Assembly (NCBI RefSeq): GCF_949628265.1
Contig: NC_088787.1
Span: 32,290,844 to 32,354,843, forward strand
Length of the DNA: 64,000 nucleotides
DNA from: Cloeon dipterum
Taxonomy: Eukaryota > Arthropoda > Insecta > Ephemeroptera > Baetidae
Direction: 5' to 3'
Every line of letters begins with the position of its first letter. Within the stretch, counting starts at the first letter, position 1. The notes under the pieces are model-generated. The model made no database searches, was not told where the DNA came from, and worked only from the letters and a program-made list of their open reading frames with translations. Shown here one piece after another: positions 1 through 11,410 of the stretch. A program made the position numbers and the translations under genes.

Positions 1-1012
1 AATGCTTTCAGTTTAGTCCCTTTCCAAGTCTTTCGATGCAATAATATGGTATAACTTCGTAACAAACTAATTTATACACCTTTGTGGGTGTAATTTTACA
101 ATCTTAAGAGCGATTTTCATTGCACGTTGACTATGCAAAGGAAGAGTAATATATTATTGGAAATATAACTCTATATTAACATATTATACACATATATAAC
201 AGCATGTTGTGCTATAACAATTATTCCTCCAAAAAAGTTGTATAAACACTGTTATTGCGATTACAATATTTAATAATCAGGTTCCTCTCGCCTCACAATA
301 AACTGGAAATGCCGTGCATGACTAGTGAAAAAATCGTGAAAATTAAAATACCCCCGATTCGTCAAAGTCTTTTTTGTACATTTCATCATCAATTGCGAAC
401 GCAACCAAAAGTTTTGCCTTCTCCACGCAAAATTTTCACTCTGGATGGATTGCAAATAATTAATCGTTTGTTTAACCAATGAGGATGAAAACGGACTATT
501 TGAATGATCAATACTGATTAATTCGTCTATACAATGATACGAGACAATGCCTGTGCACGCTGATGTGCCGTACTTTCTTGCTCCTAACACGCGATGAGAA
601 TCTAAAAATAAGCAATATGCATATATCGCAAACATGCCAGTAACATCACTATAGACAAAATATAATCTTGATGAATTTATTACGGGGGAGCTTTCTAGAT
701 ATTAATGCCGTTTTTCACATTGTTGTTTGTTTTAACTTGATCAAGCCATTTTAATTTCGTGCGTCGCGAGTAGTTGGACGAAATTACCTTGTTCTCTTGA
801 AAGTGGGAAAAACGCAATGTAGGATGAAAATATGACATTTAGGTTTAGTCTCCCTTTTCGATTCGATTTTTTGAGACAAAGTAAATTGCTCTTGAGAGAA
901 AGTGGTGAAAATATGAGATGTGTTTCATAGTCAACTCTATATAAATACAGATTCCCTAATAAACCCCATAGGCTCCAGCAGAGCGTTGCGTCGAACAGTT
1001 GAATTGATCACA
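1..1012. other. AT-rich flank downstream of Ano8, including its probable 3' UTR
   Basis: No conserved coding sequence was recognised. The minus strand just below 1013 should be the Ano8 3' UTR, because the Ano8 stop codon is at 1013-1015. The nearest AATAAA on that strand is at 676-681, about 335 nt past the stop, so it is a candidate polyadenylation signal. A 121-codon minus-strand reading frame at 270-635 shows no family resemblance and lies beyond that signal. Confidence 0.5.
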
Positions 1013-4000
1013 TCAGGTGTTAGTACGCTTTCGCATCAACTCGACGGCCACGTCGTCCACAGAAATGAGCTTTTCAATAGGAATGCACGATAGCTCGCCC
1101 TCAACCCTGTCTGGATTGCGTCCAATCCACTGCTGCGATGATGTTTTTGGCGGACTGATAGCTTTTTCTTGTTCTTTTAGTGCCTCTTTCGCTCGGCGCT
1201 CTTTCAGTTTCAGCGAGAAAATAGCGACACTTCGAGCTCTCTTCAGCAAACTGCTCTTAACTCTGCTCTTTTTGGCGGCAAGATCTTCATTAGCCGGTAC
1301 CACTGCCGACGTCGATGCGGCGGCAGACGACGAGGCCTCCACCCTCTCGGGCGTGGTAGGCTTCACGGGCGAGGGCGGCTTTGCGACTGCCATCGTCACC
1401 AGAGCTGCGTTCGCAGGGTCCAAGGATGCTCTGGGCCGCTCTGTGACGATCGAGGAAGGGTGCAGCAGCTCGTCTCTGCCGTTGATCTTTTCCAGGGTGC
1501 TGGCAGGTGCACTCGGTCGCCGAACTTCGGGCCCAGCAACCTCAGAAACAGCCGCTTGACCGCCGTTCTTCTCAGGGGAAAATCTGAATTTGGATCTCGG
1601 CTGCATCCAAGGAGGTGCCGACCTCAACAGGTCAGAATCTGAGGAAGCCGTGTCTTTGGCTAAAATGCAGTCGGTGCTGTGACGAATGGAGGTGCTCTCG
1701 TCACTGGACTCGCTGTTTGCCGAGCGATCTCGGCTTAGGCCCATTTGGCTTGAGTTACTCGATTTCCTTGATGCTGCCGTGTCCAGACCGAAACGCTTCA
1801 CCCAATCTATACCCCCGTGTGGGCCGATGGTCAGGTGGTGATTAAGAATATGAGAGCTTAACGGTGGGAACGGCTCCCTAGTTTTATTTTTATCCTCGCC
1901 CAGCCACTCTCTGGATTTTGAGAAGCCTGGCGAAGATTTGTCAGATTTGTCATGATCAGATTCACTGGAATCGGTGTGACGGCCGGGAGACGGGGTTTCT
2001 GATTCGATTCTGGAGCTCATGCCTGTCTTTTCGTACATCTGGCTCGTCGAGAAAGATTGTGGTATGGATGGGATCGACAGAGTGGTTTCTGGAGGCGCTT
2101 TAGATTCGTCGGTTTCTTTTTCCTCGGGGACCTTCTCCTTTGCAGACTGCTCTTGATCTTCCTCGCTCGCAGGGGAAACTACAAACCTGTAGGAGAGCAA
2201 TGAATATTTCAGGAATGCCCAGTACGCGTTATTAAATTTGATTCGTACCTTCCGATTACCAATCCTGGCTCAGAGGTGCTTGTTTCGTGCGAAGGGGTCG
2301 CTGTTGACGAGGCTCTCCTGCAAGCCTCTCTGCGAGAGAACTCGACCTTTGCCATTTCGGTGGCCACCCAAGAAGGCAAGTCGGGAATCGCGTATGATAT
2401 TACAAAGCGGAGCGTCAACATTACGTGCTACAACAAATTGGCCCTGTTATTTAGCGCTCTCATTTAAAATAATTATTATTCACCTCTAGAATTACAATCA
2501 ATAAGATTGTTTGTGTTGTTGACATTTCGGGAAACATTCGATGAACTTGACCAGAAAGACCTATCAGTGCGCAATTCACCAGGACAGCAATTATCCCCAT
2601 CACTTCCATTGCATCCTAAATTCAGTCGATAAGTCGTAAAAGGTGGAGCAACAAACTTTGTGAACTCACCTGCCATGTTCCGATATTGGTAACGCGCTGT
2701 CCAAAAGGCCGTTGGAATATAAAACATAGTTTGAAGGCATCTGTGCGTATTTCAATCAAGTTATTGAGCATTGCACAGAGTCCAGCCATTGGGAAAGCGG
2801 ACGAGAAAAGGACGACATAGCCAAACTGAATAAACATCTCTAGATGGTCCTCAAACGTTCCATCGTACTGTAGCAAATAGAAACTTTTTTCGTGAGAGTT
2901 GAGAGAGAGAAACGAAAATATATTTGCCTTGGACAGAGTTCCTTCTAGCTCGGCTTGACTCAAGTTCCGAGCTTTTTTGTCTGCCTCCTGCTTTGTCTCG
3001 GCCTCTGTTTTGCTATCTTCAGCGCCAGCAGATACCGCTTCTTCAGCTTGTGCTGGCGACGCAGTATTTTTGTCGCTAGGCTCCCCAACGTCTTTTTTGT
3101 CATCATCGGACGGACTTAATGCGCCAAACAGCTCAAAACTCAATTTAGCAAGACGGAATTGCTCCAGTAAATAGGGTAGAGCGCACTCTTTTATGTTTCC
3201 AATCACTTGGCGCGCAATGAGTAGAGCCGCCAGTTGCTGATAGATATTAAATATTTATTAGGCGGACGACAAGTATGTGAATAGCGAAAGCATCTTACCT
3301 CCTTTAGCTTTTCTTGGTCTTGCAAATAGAAAGCAATATAAAAGAGTGATAGAAATGAGTTCACGAACTGGAACTGCAACAAAATTGCATTGAATCTGTT
3401 AAGCCTTTCGTTTTGCCGTATGAAAACAAAATTGACGAAATAAGGAAATGTTAATATATAATAAACTAACTAATAAAGCGTGTGCGTCTGTGAGATCGTG
3501 TTTGTGTTCTGTTAAGATGTGTCTCGGCTAATATCTCTAAGGAGGTGACTAAAGCCACTTGCAAACACATCTCATGAGCTTGAGAATGAAGGGTTCTAAA
3601 GAGTATCGATCTTTATTACAGAAATTTATCTACGCCTCATTCAAGAAAGATTGATTTTCCGCCATTGTTCATAAATATTCACTCCTTTTCTCGAAGGCAC
3701 GCACGCACAGACACACAACAAAATAAACTTGACGGCGTAAGGCCGCGTATATATATAAAACTATGTTGCGCTCAACCACAAGATATTTTTTACTATAAAC
3801 GCAAGAAAATTTCACAACACTAACAGAGAGTGAAACGAGAGATCTTATTTTTACTGTACAAATTTGCGTTTTGCCAAAAGAAAGTATTTCAAGATCTCCA
3901 GTTCAAAAACTATTCAGCTAATCCACTATTAATAATAAAATCTTTATACACAAATAATTAAAATGAATTAAATAATAAATATTATTAATATTTGCCTGAA

Positions 4001-7000
4001 GCTCTCTAAATTTGTCATCTAATTGCTAAAGCACAAAATAAATTGTGCCATAACATTTTAGGAAATTTAACGAAATTTTAAGGAAATGGAATCTAATTAC
4101 AGGTGTGTTGCTAAGCATATGGAGAGGTATGCGGTGCAAAAATTATAAATTAAATGTTGGCTGGATGTTATACCACTTCCATGCAGAACACTCATCATGC
4201 TCTGACATCAAACACCAAAACCAGCATAGATGAGTTACTTATTCAGATACAAACCAATGCTACTTTGACGATAAGATGGTTTTCATACTTGGTCTCAAGT
4301 CTGTAGTTTTCTGAGAGCGAATTGGAAAGAAAATTTGTAAAACGACATTCTCAAAGAAAGTTTGTATTTGAAAAAAAAACCTATATTAAAAGTAAGCCAA
4401 ACACAAATGGTTTCAATTTCCCCGACAGTAAATGCACGGTTTTCATGTCTATAAATGTTCTCTTAAAAAGGGCTCTTTATACACATATCACCGATTAAAA
4501 ACGCAAACATTTCATATGGAAATCGATTCAAAAATGCACGACGATGCAGTCGATTCGTTTGGTTAAATGACTGCGCAAAATAAGAGTTTCACGCCATGAA
4601 CATTAGGAAATAAATCCACAATATATATATTACAGGAAACACTCAAAAACAGAAACCGGGGAACAGCAGATGGGGTGCGCACAAATTTTTATGAATTTTT
4701 TTAGAGGTTCAATTTTACTGACCATTACTAGCTTAATAACTAGATGATTTTGATATTTTTCCTCGAGCCTATAATTTTCTGCAACAAAATATACCCCCTC
4801 TAATAAGTAATACAGCAAAAAGGTTAAAAAATATTGTATTTAATTTTGTCAATTGTTTTTGCCAGAGAGTGGATTAATTTTTTCACATAAATCAACAGCG
4901 GTTTGCAAACGGAATGATTTACTCACCACAGTCGTTCAACCACAGAGCCACTTTGTAGTAACACTCATCCATCACTGTGATAGTGCAAGCGAGCAGAATT
5001 TTCGGAATGTAGCTCAGCCAGAAGGGATAACCCTTGGCTAATAGCTTTGAATCCCACCATTCCTGAAAAGAAAAGAGCTTACAATCGGCGCAGGAGCTGT
5101 TGTTTGGCCAACAAACCTGTAACTCGAGAATGACAAACATGACAATAAATACCACAGCCAAACACAATGCGATGATTGGGATGCTGATGAAGTAACGGAA
5201 CACGTGTCGTTTCCACGCTGGGTAATGCGGCTCCTGCCTGCCCGTGACTGGACTCTTCTCTAGTGTCCCCTTTAAACAAAATTTATATTTTAACTGACGG
5301 TAAAGTTTAGTATTGTTTCCCTTCACGTTGCTGGGTTTGAGTTTTCGGGACTTTTCCGCCAGGACTCTTCATTCTCGCTTAAATGAATTGATCAAAATAA
5401 TTTAACTCTGTGAAAACAAAGGAAAAGAAAAAATTCCAGTGATTGAATTATACGCAATAAATTTTTTTTTTATTATTGCATAAAAAATGTGCAAATAAAA
5501 TGAAAACGTTACTGGCTTCTTTCAATTTGTATTCGAATGTTCCTTTGTAATATCCTTGGAACAGAACTTAAAGCAGAATATAGAAACTCTGATATCTTGT
5601 ATAAAAAAGATACGTTAATCCGAATTTTAGCCAAATTTAATGCAAATTTCGCGGATGGCTACTAAGCTATTAATGGCAAAAATTTTGCAAACAGGCCAAT
5701 AAACACAGTAAAAACAACAACCCCGCTGGGCAAAGTTGTATGGCTCGCTGCCAGAGAGGGACAAGAGTAAATCTGCGGAATCGGGCCGTTTTTGCCCAGA
5801 CAGCAACAAACTGCCGTTCCCGACTCACTTATACACGCTCTCAGTGTAATTGAGAAAACGTCGTTATTTGCGGTCATTCGCAGTAGGCCTAAAAAAGAAC
5901 TCGAGAGCAAAAAGATCTCACCGTGTAAAGAGGCCGTGGCTCGACCAGCAACTCGTCCCTTTGGTCAAGGGTTCCCCAGCGGTAGGCCAGCTCGGCACTG
6001 TACCGCTTCCACGTCTCCAGGTACACTGTTGCCCAGATTACGTTGAACAGTGAGAAAATCACAAATCCAATGTCTTCTTTCTTCTGATCACCACCACAGA
6101 TAAACACCTGTGCGGCAAATTCAATTCCAGACTCATTATTATCATTTTGGTGACAGCTGCTGGTGCTGGTTTAAATTGTTGATTGCTGCCTTTATTTAAA
6201 TAATGTTGTCACGCGCAGTACAGAAAATGCATACATATTCAATTCTCGGAAGGGGAACACGGTGCACTTTAATCAATTCGTCCTGGTCCCGGCAAAATTG
6301 CGTAACTTTCAACAACCAAACGAGAATTTCCTTATTGCAACAAAAGGTCAACAATCAATTCGACAATGTAAATTTGGGTGTTTGTTGAGCGTTGCGCAAT
6401 TTTGCCGGGACCAGGACGAATTTATCTAGCGCAACAGTTATGTACTATTTTATAGGCATTGTTGTCAACTGAAATCTAAAAGGCTAATAGACACTTACCC
6501 AGAAAAGCAATCCCACGACTGCCGGCACTATTAGAGCAGTATTGTAGTGTCCAAGCCACGCAAAGTACATGGCAATCTTCACGCCAAAGTATTCACAGAT
6601 CCGATCTGGCGAACAGATTGAAAAAGTTGTTGAAATATTTTTACATGATTCTGAGAAACATTTTTCATTTTAAGCAACCAGTTTATTGAGGTAATTTTTC
6701 ACTTCTTCAATATCTCAACATGAGATCAGTTAAATCTTGTCATGCAGCTTGCTTTTTAAATTAGAGGAGGTATATTATTTTGCGCGAGTGAGTTATAAAA
6801 AGTTTTATTTCGTAGTGACACGCGTTTTTTCTCGCAGCTTCTCACGACTTGACAAATGGGGCGTTTTAAGTAACGACACTTAATGCGGGTCCTGCGCGTA
6901 TTTCTTTTAACTATGGCACAGGATCAGTGTTGTAAGAACATTCAAAAGTGCTGGGGCAACAAACACGCGAGTGTCTATTTTGAACAGAGCTTACCAAGCG

Positions 7001-10000
7001 GTTGTCTTTTAAAGATGGCTCGAACCCAGGATTTTCGAAGGCGTTTCAAGGACTCAGTTTCGTGCAGAGGAAAGACTTCAGAGATGATTCCAGCAGAAAT
7101 ACACTTAGGCACTGAAACAATTTATTCAGAAAAAAAAATGAAAAAAACTGAAAGAATGCTTGGGAAAGTCGTCCAAAGCAAGTCTTTTCTTATAAAATCA
7201 TATTGAAGTAAATATTCAGCAGATTAATATTTCTTGATTTTGATCATTGAGTATTTAGCAAATGCATTAATTCACAATCAGTGTGAATCGTAGTGGAAAA
7301 TCTGTTTTCACCAATGGCTTGGCCCTCGATGAGCCGAAGTCCAGCCACCTCGTCACCGGAAGTGGCACGCAGCATCTGCAGAAGGTTGAGCACCAGCCAC
7401 TGACGCTCCTGGCTCGAGAAAAACGAGCTTGACTCTTCTATCCCTTCGAAAATGTGTGACTCGTGCTGCACGAACTCCTTCTGACCGCCGCCGTATGATC
7501 CCTTCACCTTCTTAGGCAAGTGCAACTCCTCAGCCGACTTTAGTAACCTGAACAATCACGATTGCGGAGTGCATTTTCGTTAGAAAACTTTTAACACAGA
7601 CGGTAGCCTAGCGGGAATGTGCGCCTATAAAATGGGGATTGGGGATCACCATAAATTGCAATACTCCCCTTGTGACACTTTATAGGCTAGACGAGGAATA
7701 AAAGTGGCTCAGAATTCGGGGTTGGCTCCATCAAGTTGTGAAAACTAATGGTGGAGTTGGGCGAAAAAGCACGTGACGTAGGAATTATCCTGATTAGATA
7801 TACGGTGAATAAAAAATAAGTTGACACGACCACAAATTATATAAGCACGGAATTGGCTGGGGTAGCCGTGTTTACATAATGACAATAAAGAAATCTATAC
7901 AGTGTAAAATAACAATAGTCATGGAAGTAACAAATTATAAAAAGCAAATAACTGAACGCGACAAGCGGGGAATTTCCAAACGCGTAAATCAAAATCGATT
8001 TTGGCACCACTTCTTAAAATAAATAATATCACGCAATCAACGCTGCAATAATTGCACCACAAGAGCTGTTCGCATAGAGGGGAATATTTTGTCACGCCAC
8101 TTTCGAAAATATTTAATGCCACGTATTTCAAACGAATTTACTTCGTTTTCCAGTTTTATAGATGATAGCCCCCAGCTTTTGGAATCCACTTTATTTTCGA
8201 ATGCAAAAAAGAAATTCTCTGTTCACAGATCTGGTACTCACAGAGGAGGCGTTGCTGTCAAATAAAAGCCGTATCTGTCGGTGGAAGCGTGGTGTTTGAC
8301 GTGCACCACCAAGCCAGGGGTGCTTGACCGCAGGCGCTGCAGCAGCCACATCAGGGTAATGTCCGATGCACCTGGCGGAAAGGTCATAACCACGTCGCAA
8401 TCCTGAAAAACACACTCTTGTCATCAATACCCCGCGGCGGGCACAAAGTCGATGCGAGAGATGAGTGTTGCTATAATAAATTAACGTTTTTCGTACCTGT
8501 GTGGGCACCGACTGCAGCCACAACCTGCGCGGCGTCATTAGATGACCTGAGCATGGTATTTTCTGGCGAAGCAGCTTGCTTGCTGGAACACGAGCCAAAA
8601 GCAAATGTCACAGATCGTTTAAAATGCAATACTATTTGACTTAAAATTAAATTTTCTTTGCACTTCTTCAAAGCGTCCTCCCAACACGGATCAGATCGAG
8701 CAATATAAAAATGTAGCCCCCCTATTTATCTGGCGGTCTCTTTCATGTCCAACTTGAAACAAGCAAAGGTCACAAGAGGACTACACTCTTGTCGTCTGGT
8801 GTCAAAATAATATCACCCGCCACTTTTTGATGTTTGCTGGCCTCAGTGACCTTAGCTAGGCAAATCTTGAGCAAGCAAAGTTCACCCCGTCAAGAAGTAG
8901 CGATAAATTCCTCCCCTCGCGTAACAGATTTCTTTGTTTAGTGCTCCTTTGAGAGCCGTCCAACTCACTCAGTCAGCTCCTCTCTGCTAGCCAACCCTTT
9001 TGTTTCGCGTAAAAACAATGTGGCTAATATTTACAACTGAGTAAAGAGCCGGAATTAAAAAGCGGGAGACAATAAGCGCGCGGGTTTTTCAGGCTTGTGT
9101 ATGCGCACGGTCGAAGTTGGTTGCTAGCCGCTCAAAAGGGTAGTTGACCCGCACGGTGCGAATGCCGCACGTGTTGCATTCCACGCTTTTAGGAGGGGAC
9201 TAATTTGAGTAAATTTAAATACTATATTTAAAAGTGATTTTTTTTAGCAAACAAGCCAAAATAGGAAAGAAGCCGAATGCGATGCTTCAGTTCAGAGGCG
9301 AGGCCAGGCTCTGCAATCGATTTTGGCAAATCTCTCATGGAGCAAAATTTCAGCTATTATATTTAACTTGGCAATTGAATCCTTGCCACGACGGTCGGCG
9401 TGCAGTGCATTGTGCGAAATAAGAGGTGTATTGATCTGTGAAATAATGTAACTACACCACTCCATGAAGAGCTCTACGATAGTGTGGCGCGATATATATA
9501 TATGTTGTATATTATACTCGGCCTCGAGATGTGCGCATTTAAAGAAAAGGCGCACATATAACGCGCACTGCTTAACTCCTACCAACCCCTACTCACGCCA
9601 AACTGTGCTTAATCAATTGCTCAATTAGAAATTTCGGAAATAGCATATCGGGGAAACGGCCGGCCGAGAAGGACCCTGAGACAGGGTCACGAGGGGTGAC
9701 CTTTCGCCGACCTGCACCCTATTAACGGTGTGTGAATGAAAGGGGGTGTGGTTGCACTTTTGAAAGATTGCATCTCTGTGTCTGATTTCGAGCAGACCAG
9801 TTGCTCGCGTACGTCCTCGCGCGTTCGAAACCTTCTCGGGCGGCCGATCGATAGAAAACCCCGCGGGCCCCCGAACCCTGGCACACGCCGCACACATGCA
9901 GTTAGCGATCAGGCTGGCTGCGTTTCCACCCCCGACATACTGACCCGCTGATATTGTGTTCGAAGCACGCGACAAAACTTTACGTCGACGGAAGGGCGAT

Positions 10001-10092
10001 TGAAAATCGATATTCTCCTCGCTTTCTGGGGTCTCGGCGGAGGTGGCGGCGCCGGTCTCGGCGCCCTGCTTCGCTCCATCGCCAGGTTCCAT
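1013..10092 (-). CDS. Ano8: Anoctamin-8 (TMEM16 family), complete multi-exon gene
   Basis: Anoctamin-8 is a multi-pass TMEM16 membrane protein; mammalian ANO8 is reported at ER-plasma membrane contacts. Exons in transcript order: 9984-10092, 8497-8582, 8242-8402, 7312-7547, 6995-7111, 6499-6605, 5922-6107, 5117-5269, 4927-5062, 4723-4778, 3299-3373, 2928-3236, 2670-2867, 2484-2615, 2249-2427, 1013-2186. All phases fit and give 1137 residues, close to human ANO8 (about 1230). Family-specific stretches include DCDVVMTFP (about residue 66), the AELAYRWGTL-VEPRP segment (about 310-332), WLNDCENYRLEEKYQNHL (about 426), FQFVNSFLSLFYIAFYLQD (about 450), IQFGYVVLFSSAFPMA (about 587) and EMAKVEFSRREA (about 710). 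An acidic insert sits near residues 515-560. The last exon is a 390-residue Ser/Pro-rich tail ending in a conserved IPIEKLISVDDV motif. The start is the ATG at 10092 in a GC-rich first exon. Two junctions (5063-5116 and 2868-2927) could also be read through in frame. Recognition is from memory of the family. Confidence 0.93.
2868..2927 (-). other. Probable 60-nt GC-AG intron of Ano8, free of in-frame stops
   Basis: On the minus strand the segment starts AAG|GCAAAT and ends in a pyrimidine-rich stretch then TTTGCTACAG. It is 60 nt, contains no in-frame stop, and would add 20 residues with no counterpart that I recall between the conserved AELEGTLSK and YDGTFEDHLEMF segments. Neighbouring Ano8 introns are 54-62 nt. 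The GC donor is the weak point: it could instead be a retained coding insertion. Confidence 0.65.
5063..5116 (-). other. Probable 54-nt intron of Ano8, free of in-frame stops
   Basis: The minus strand reads ELQ|GTTTGT through CTCTTTTCTTTTCAG|GAATGG, a good polypyrimidine tract and acceptor. Removal joins LELQ to EWWDSKLL, as expected for the anoctamin-8 family, and deletes an 18-residue Cys-rich insertion. The length is a multiple of three and there is no stop, so an ORF finder reads straight through it. Confidence 0.75.
6275..6422. repeat. Foldback (MITE-like) element in an Ano8 intron
   Basis: A perfect 28-bp inverted repeat (6275-6302 against 6395-6422) encloses a 92-nt loop. The arms start AATTCGTCCTGG and contain GGTCCCGGCAAAATTG. 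The element lies wholly within the Ano8 intron 6108-6498. No clear target-site duplication is visible. Long perfect arms and small size fit a non-autonomous DNA element or a recent inverted duplication. Confidence 0.7.
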
Positions 10093-10490
10093 GCTGAGGG
10101 TCGGCCGATCGGCGGCAGATTAGCCGAGCCGCGGCTACGTCGGCCGAGTCGCCATTCGCACCCGGAGCTGCCTATTTTCTCGGTTGGCCCGTGGTGCCAC
10201 CGTCGTCTGCGCCAGCACCAAACCCAAATCAACCCCTTGCGCCGGACGAGGTGCGCAACCGCCGCCAGCCTCTCGCTCTCGCCACTTCGAGGCCCATAAT
10301 CTTCGGGGCCTGATCAAACCTCTTGACTTTCTTTTGTTAGCCCGCCTCGTTGCCGCTCTGCTAATTAGTCAGTTGAACAGGTGCACCGATCAGTGCTTGT
10401 TAATAGAGGGGTGCTCAATTTCACGGCCGAGACCGCCGACCAACGCTGTCGCCCCGCGTAGCTGTGGTTGTAAAATATGTGCAATTTGAG
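9984..10490 (-). promoter_or_regulatory. GC-rich 5' end and presumed promoter of Ano8
   Basis: The block around the first Ano8 exon (about 9,640-10,460) is strongly GC- and CpG-rich against an AT-rich background, with runs such as GGCGGAGGTGGCGGCGCC. No TATA box was seen upstream of the start at 10092. The position fits a CpG-type housekeeping promoter and 5' UTR on the minus strand. The transcription start cannot be placed from sequence. Confidence 0.4.
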
Positions 10491-11159
10491 AAGACTTTAT
10501 TGTTAACAGAATGTGGCAAGCTCCAACGAGCTCTTTAAAATATATTCACTTAGCAATACGTATTTGGAGGCATTAAAAATTACTTCGCAGTTAAAAAGTT
10601 TTAATCATTATATGTATAAGAGTTAAAATATTTCATAGTTCCTAAGGCGGCTGAAGTGAGGTTTCATTCCTCTAGACACCACACAATCAAACCTACGGAA
10701 CGGAACAAAAAGGATTAAAAAATTCAATACCGTTGATTCCGGTTGAAAAATCAAATGTTTACGAGGAGAAATTTTACTAACCCACGGCACTTAACGAAAT
10801 TTTCATGGCTTTAAGGAGAGGTTTCGATAAAAAAATCAGGAATTTGTTGGACTTATTTTACGTCCTGAAGTTAACATATTTTGATTTAAGCTTTTCTAAA
10901 AACAGTCATTTTTAGCAAAGAATAGAGGGACAGCAAAATGTCGCTTTAAATTTTCGTTTAACGCGTCCATGTAGCTTCTTCTGCTTTTCATGCCTTCAAT
11001 CATGTGATTTTCAATATTAGTAATAATGTTTTAAAATCATGTACAATAAGCAAAGATACAAAAAAAATCCCGCAATGGTTGTTCTATCTATACAAGAGGT
11101 TTTAAAATCATTAGTTGAGCGGCTATTGAATAACAGCGAAAAGAAAAATTCCCCGCACT

Positions 11160-11410
11160 GTACAGTATAACCTCTGATTGGACCCATCAGACCTCATCAG
11201 CAGTATTTTAATTATTTGCAAAAAAAGCCATTAATCCACTTACTAAAGAATTAACTGCTGAGACTTCTAAATCACACTTACGTCCATTGAAAACAATTAA
11301 CTGCATTTATTGCTGAGCGCACATTAAAAAAGAGCGAGCAAGTGATGAACTCTTGTGAAACCCGCCACTCACCCTTCCAGCTACAAAACTCCCTCTTTAA
11401 AATTGAAACC
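11160..11410. repeat. Dispersed repeat, copy A
   Basis: This stretch shares two blocks in the same order with 55,988-56,215. One is a GACCYATCAG-ACCTCATCAGCA type block near the left end, the other is GAAACCCGCCACT followed by ACC-TTCC near the right end. The middle is looser. The two copies look like old members of one non-autonomous transposable element family, class unknown. Confidence 0.5.

Noticed and set aside
270..635. 121-codon minus-strand frame downstream of Ano8
   Set aside because: No recognisable domain; it lies beyond the Ano8 stop and past the candidate poly(A) signal at 676-681, in AT-rich flank with no gene evidence.
1017..1559. 180-codon plus-strand frame opposite the last Ano8 exon
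   Set aside because: It is the antisense shadow of the Ser/Pro-rich Ano8 tail, and the minus-strand frame ends in the conserved family motif.
8191..8604. 137-codon minus-strand frame over two Ano8 exons
   Set aside because: Only its first part (about 8497-8582) is the real exon in this frame. It then runs through a 94-nt intron and continues in the wrong frame across exon 8242-8402.
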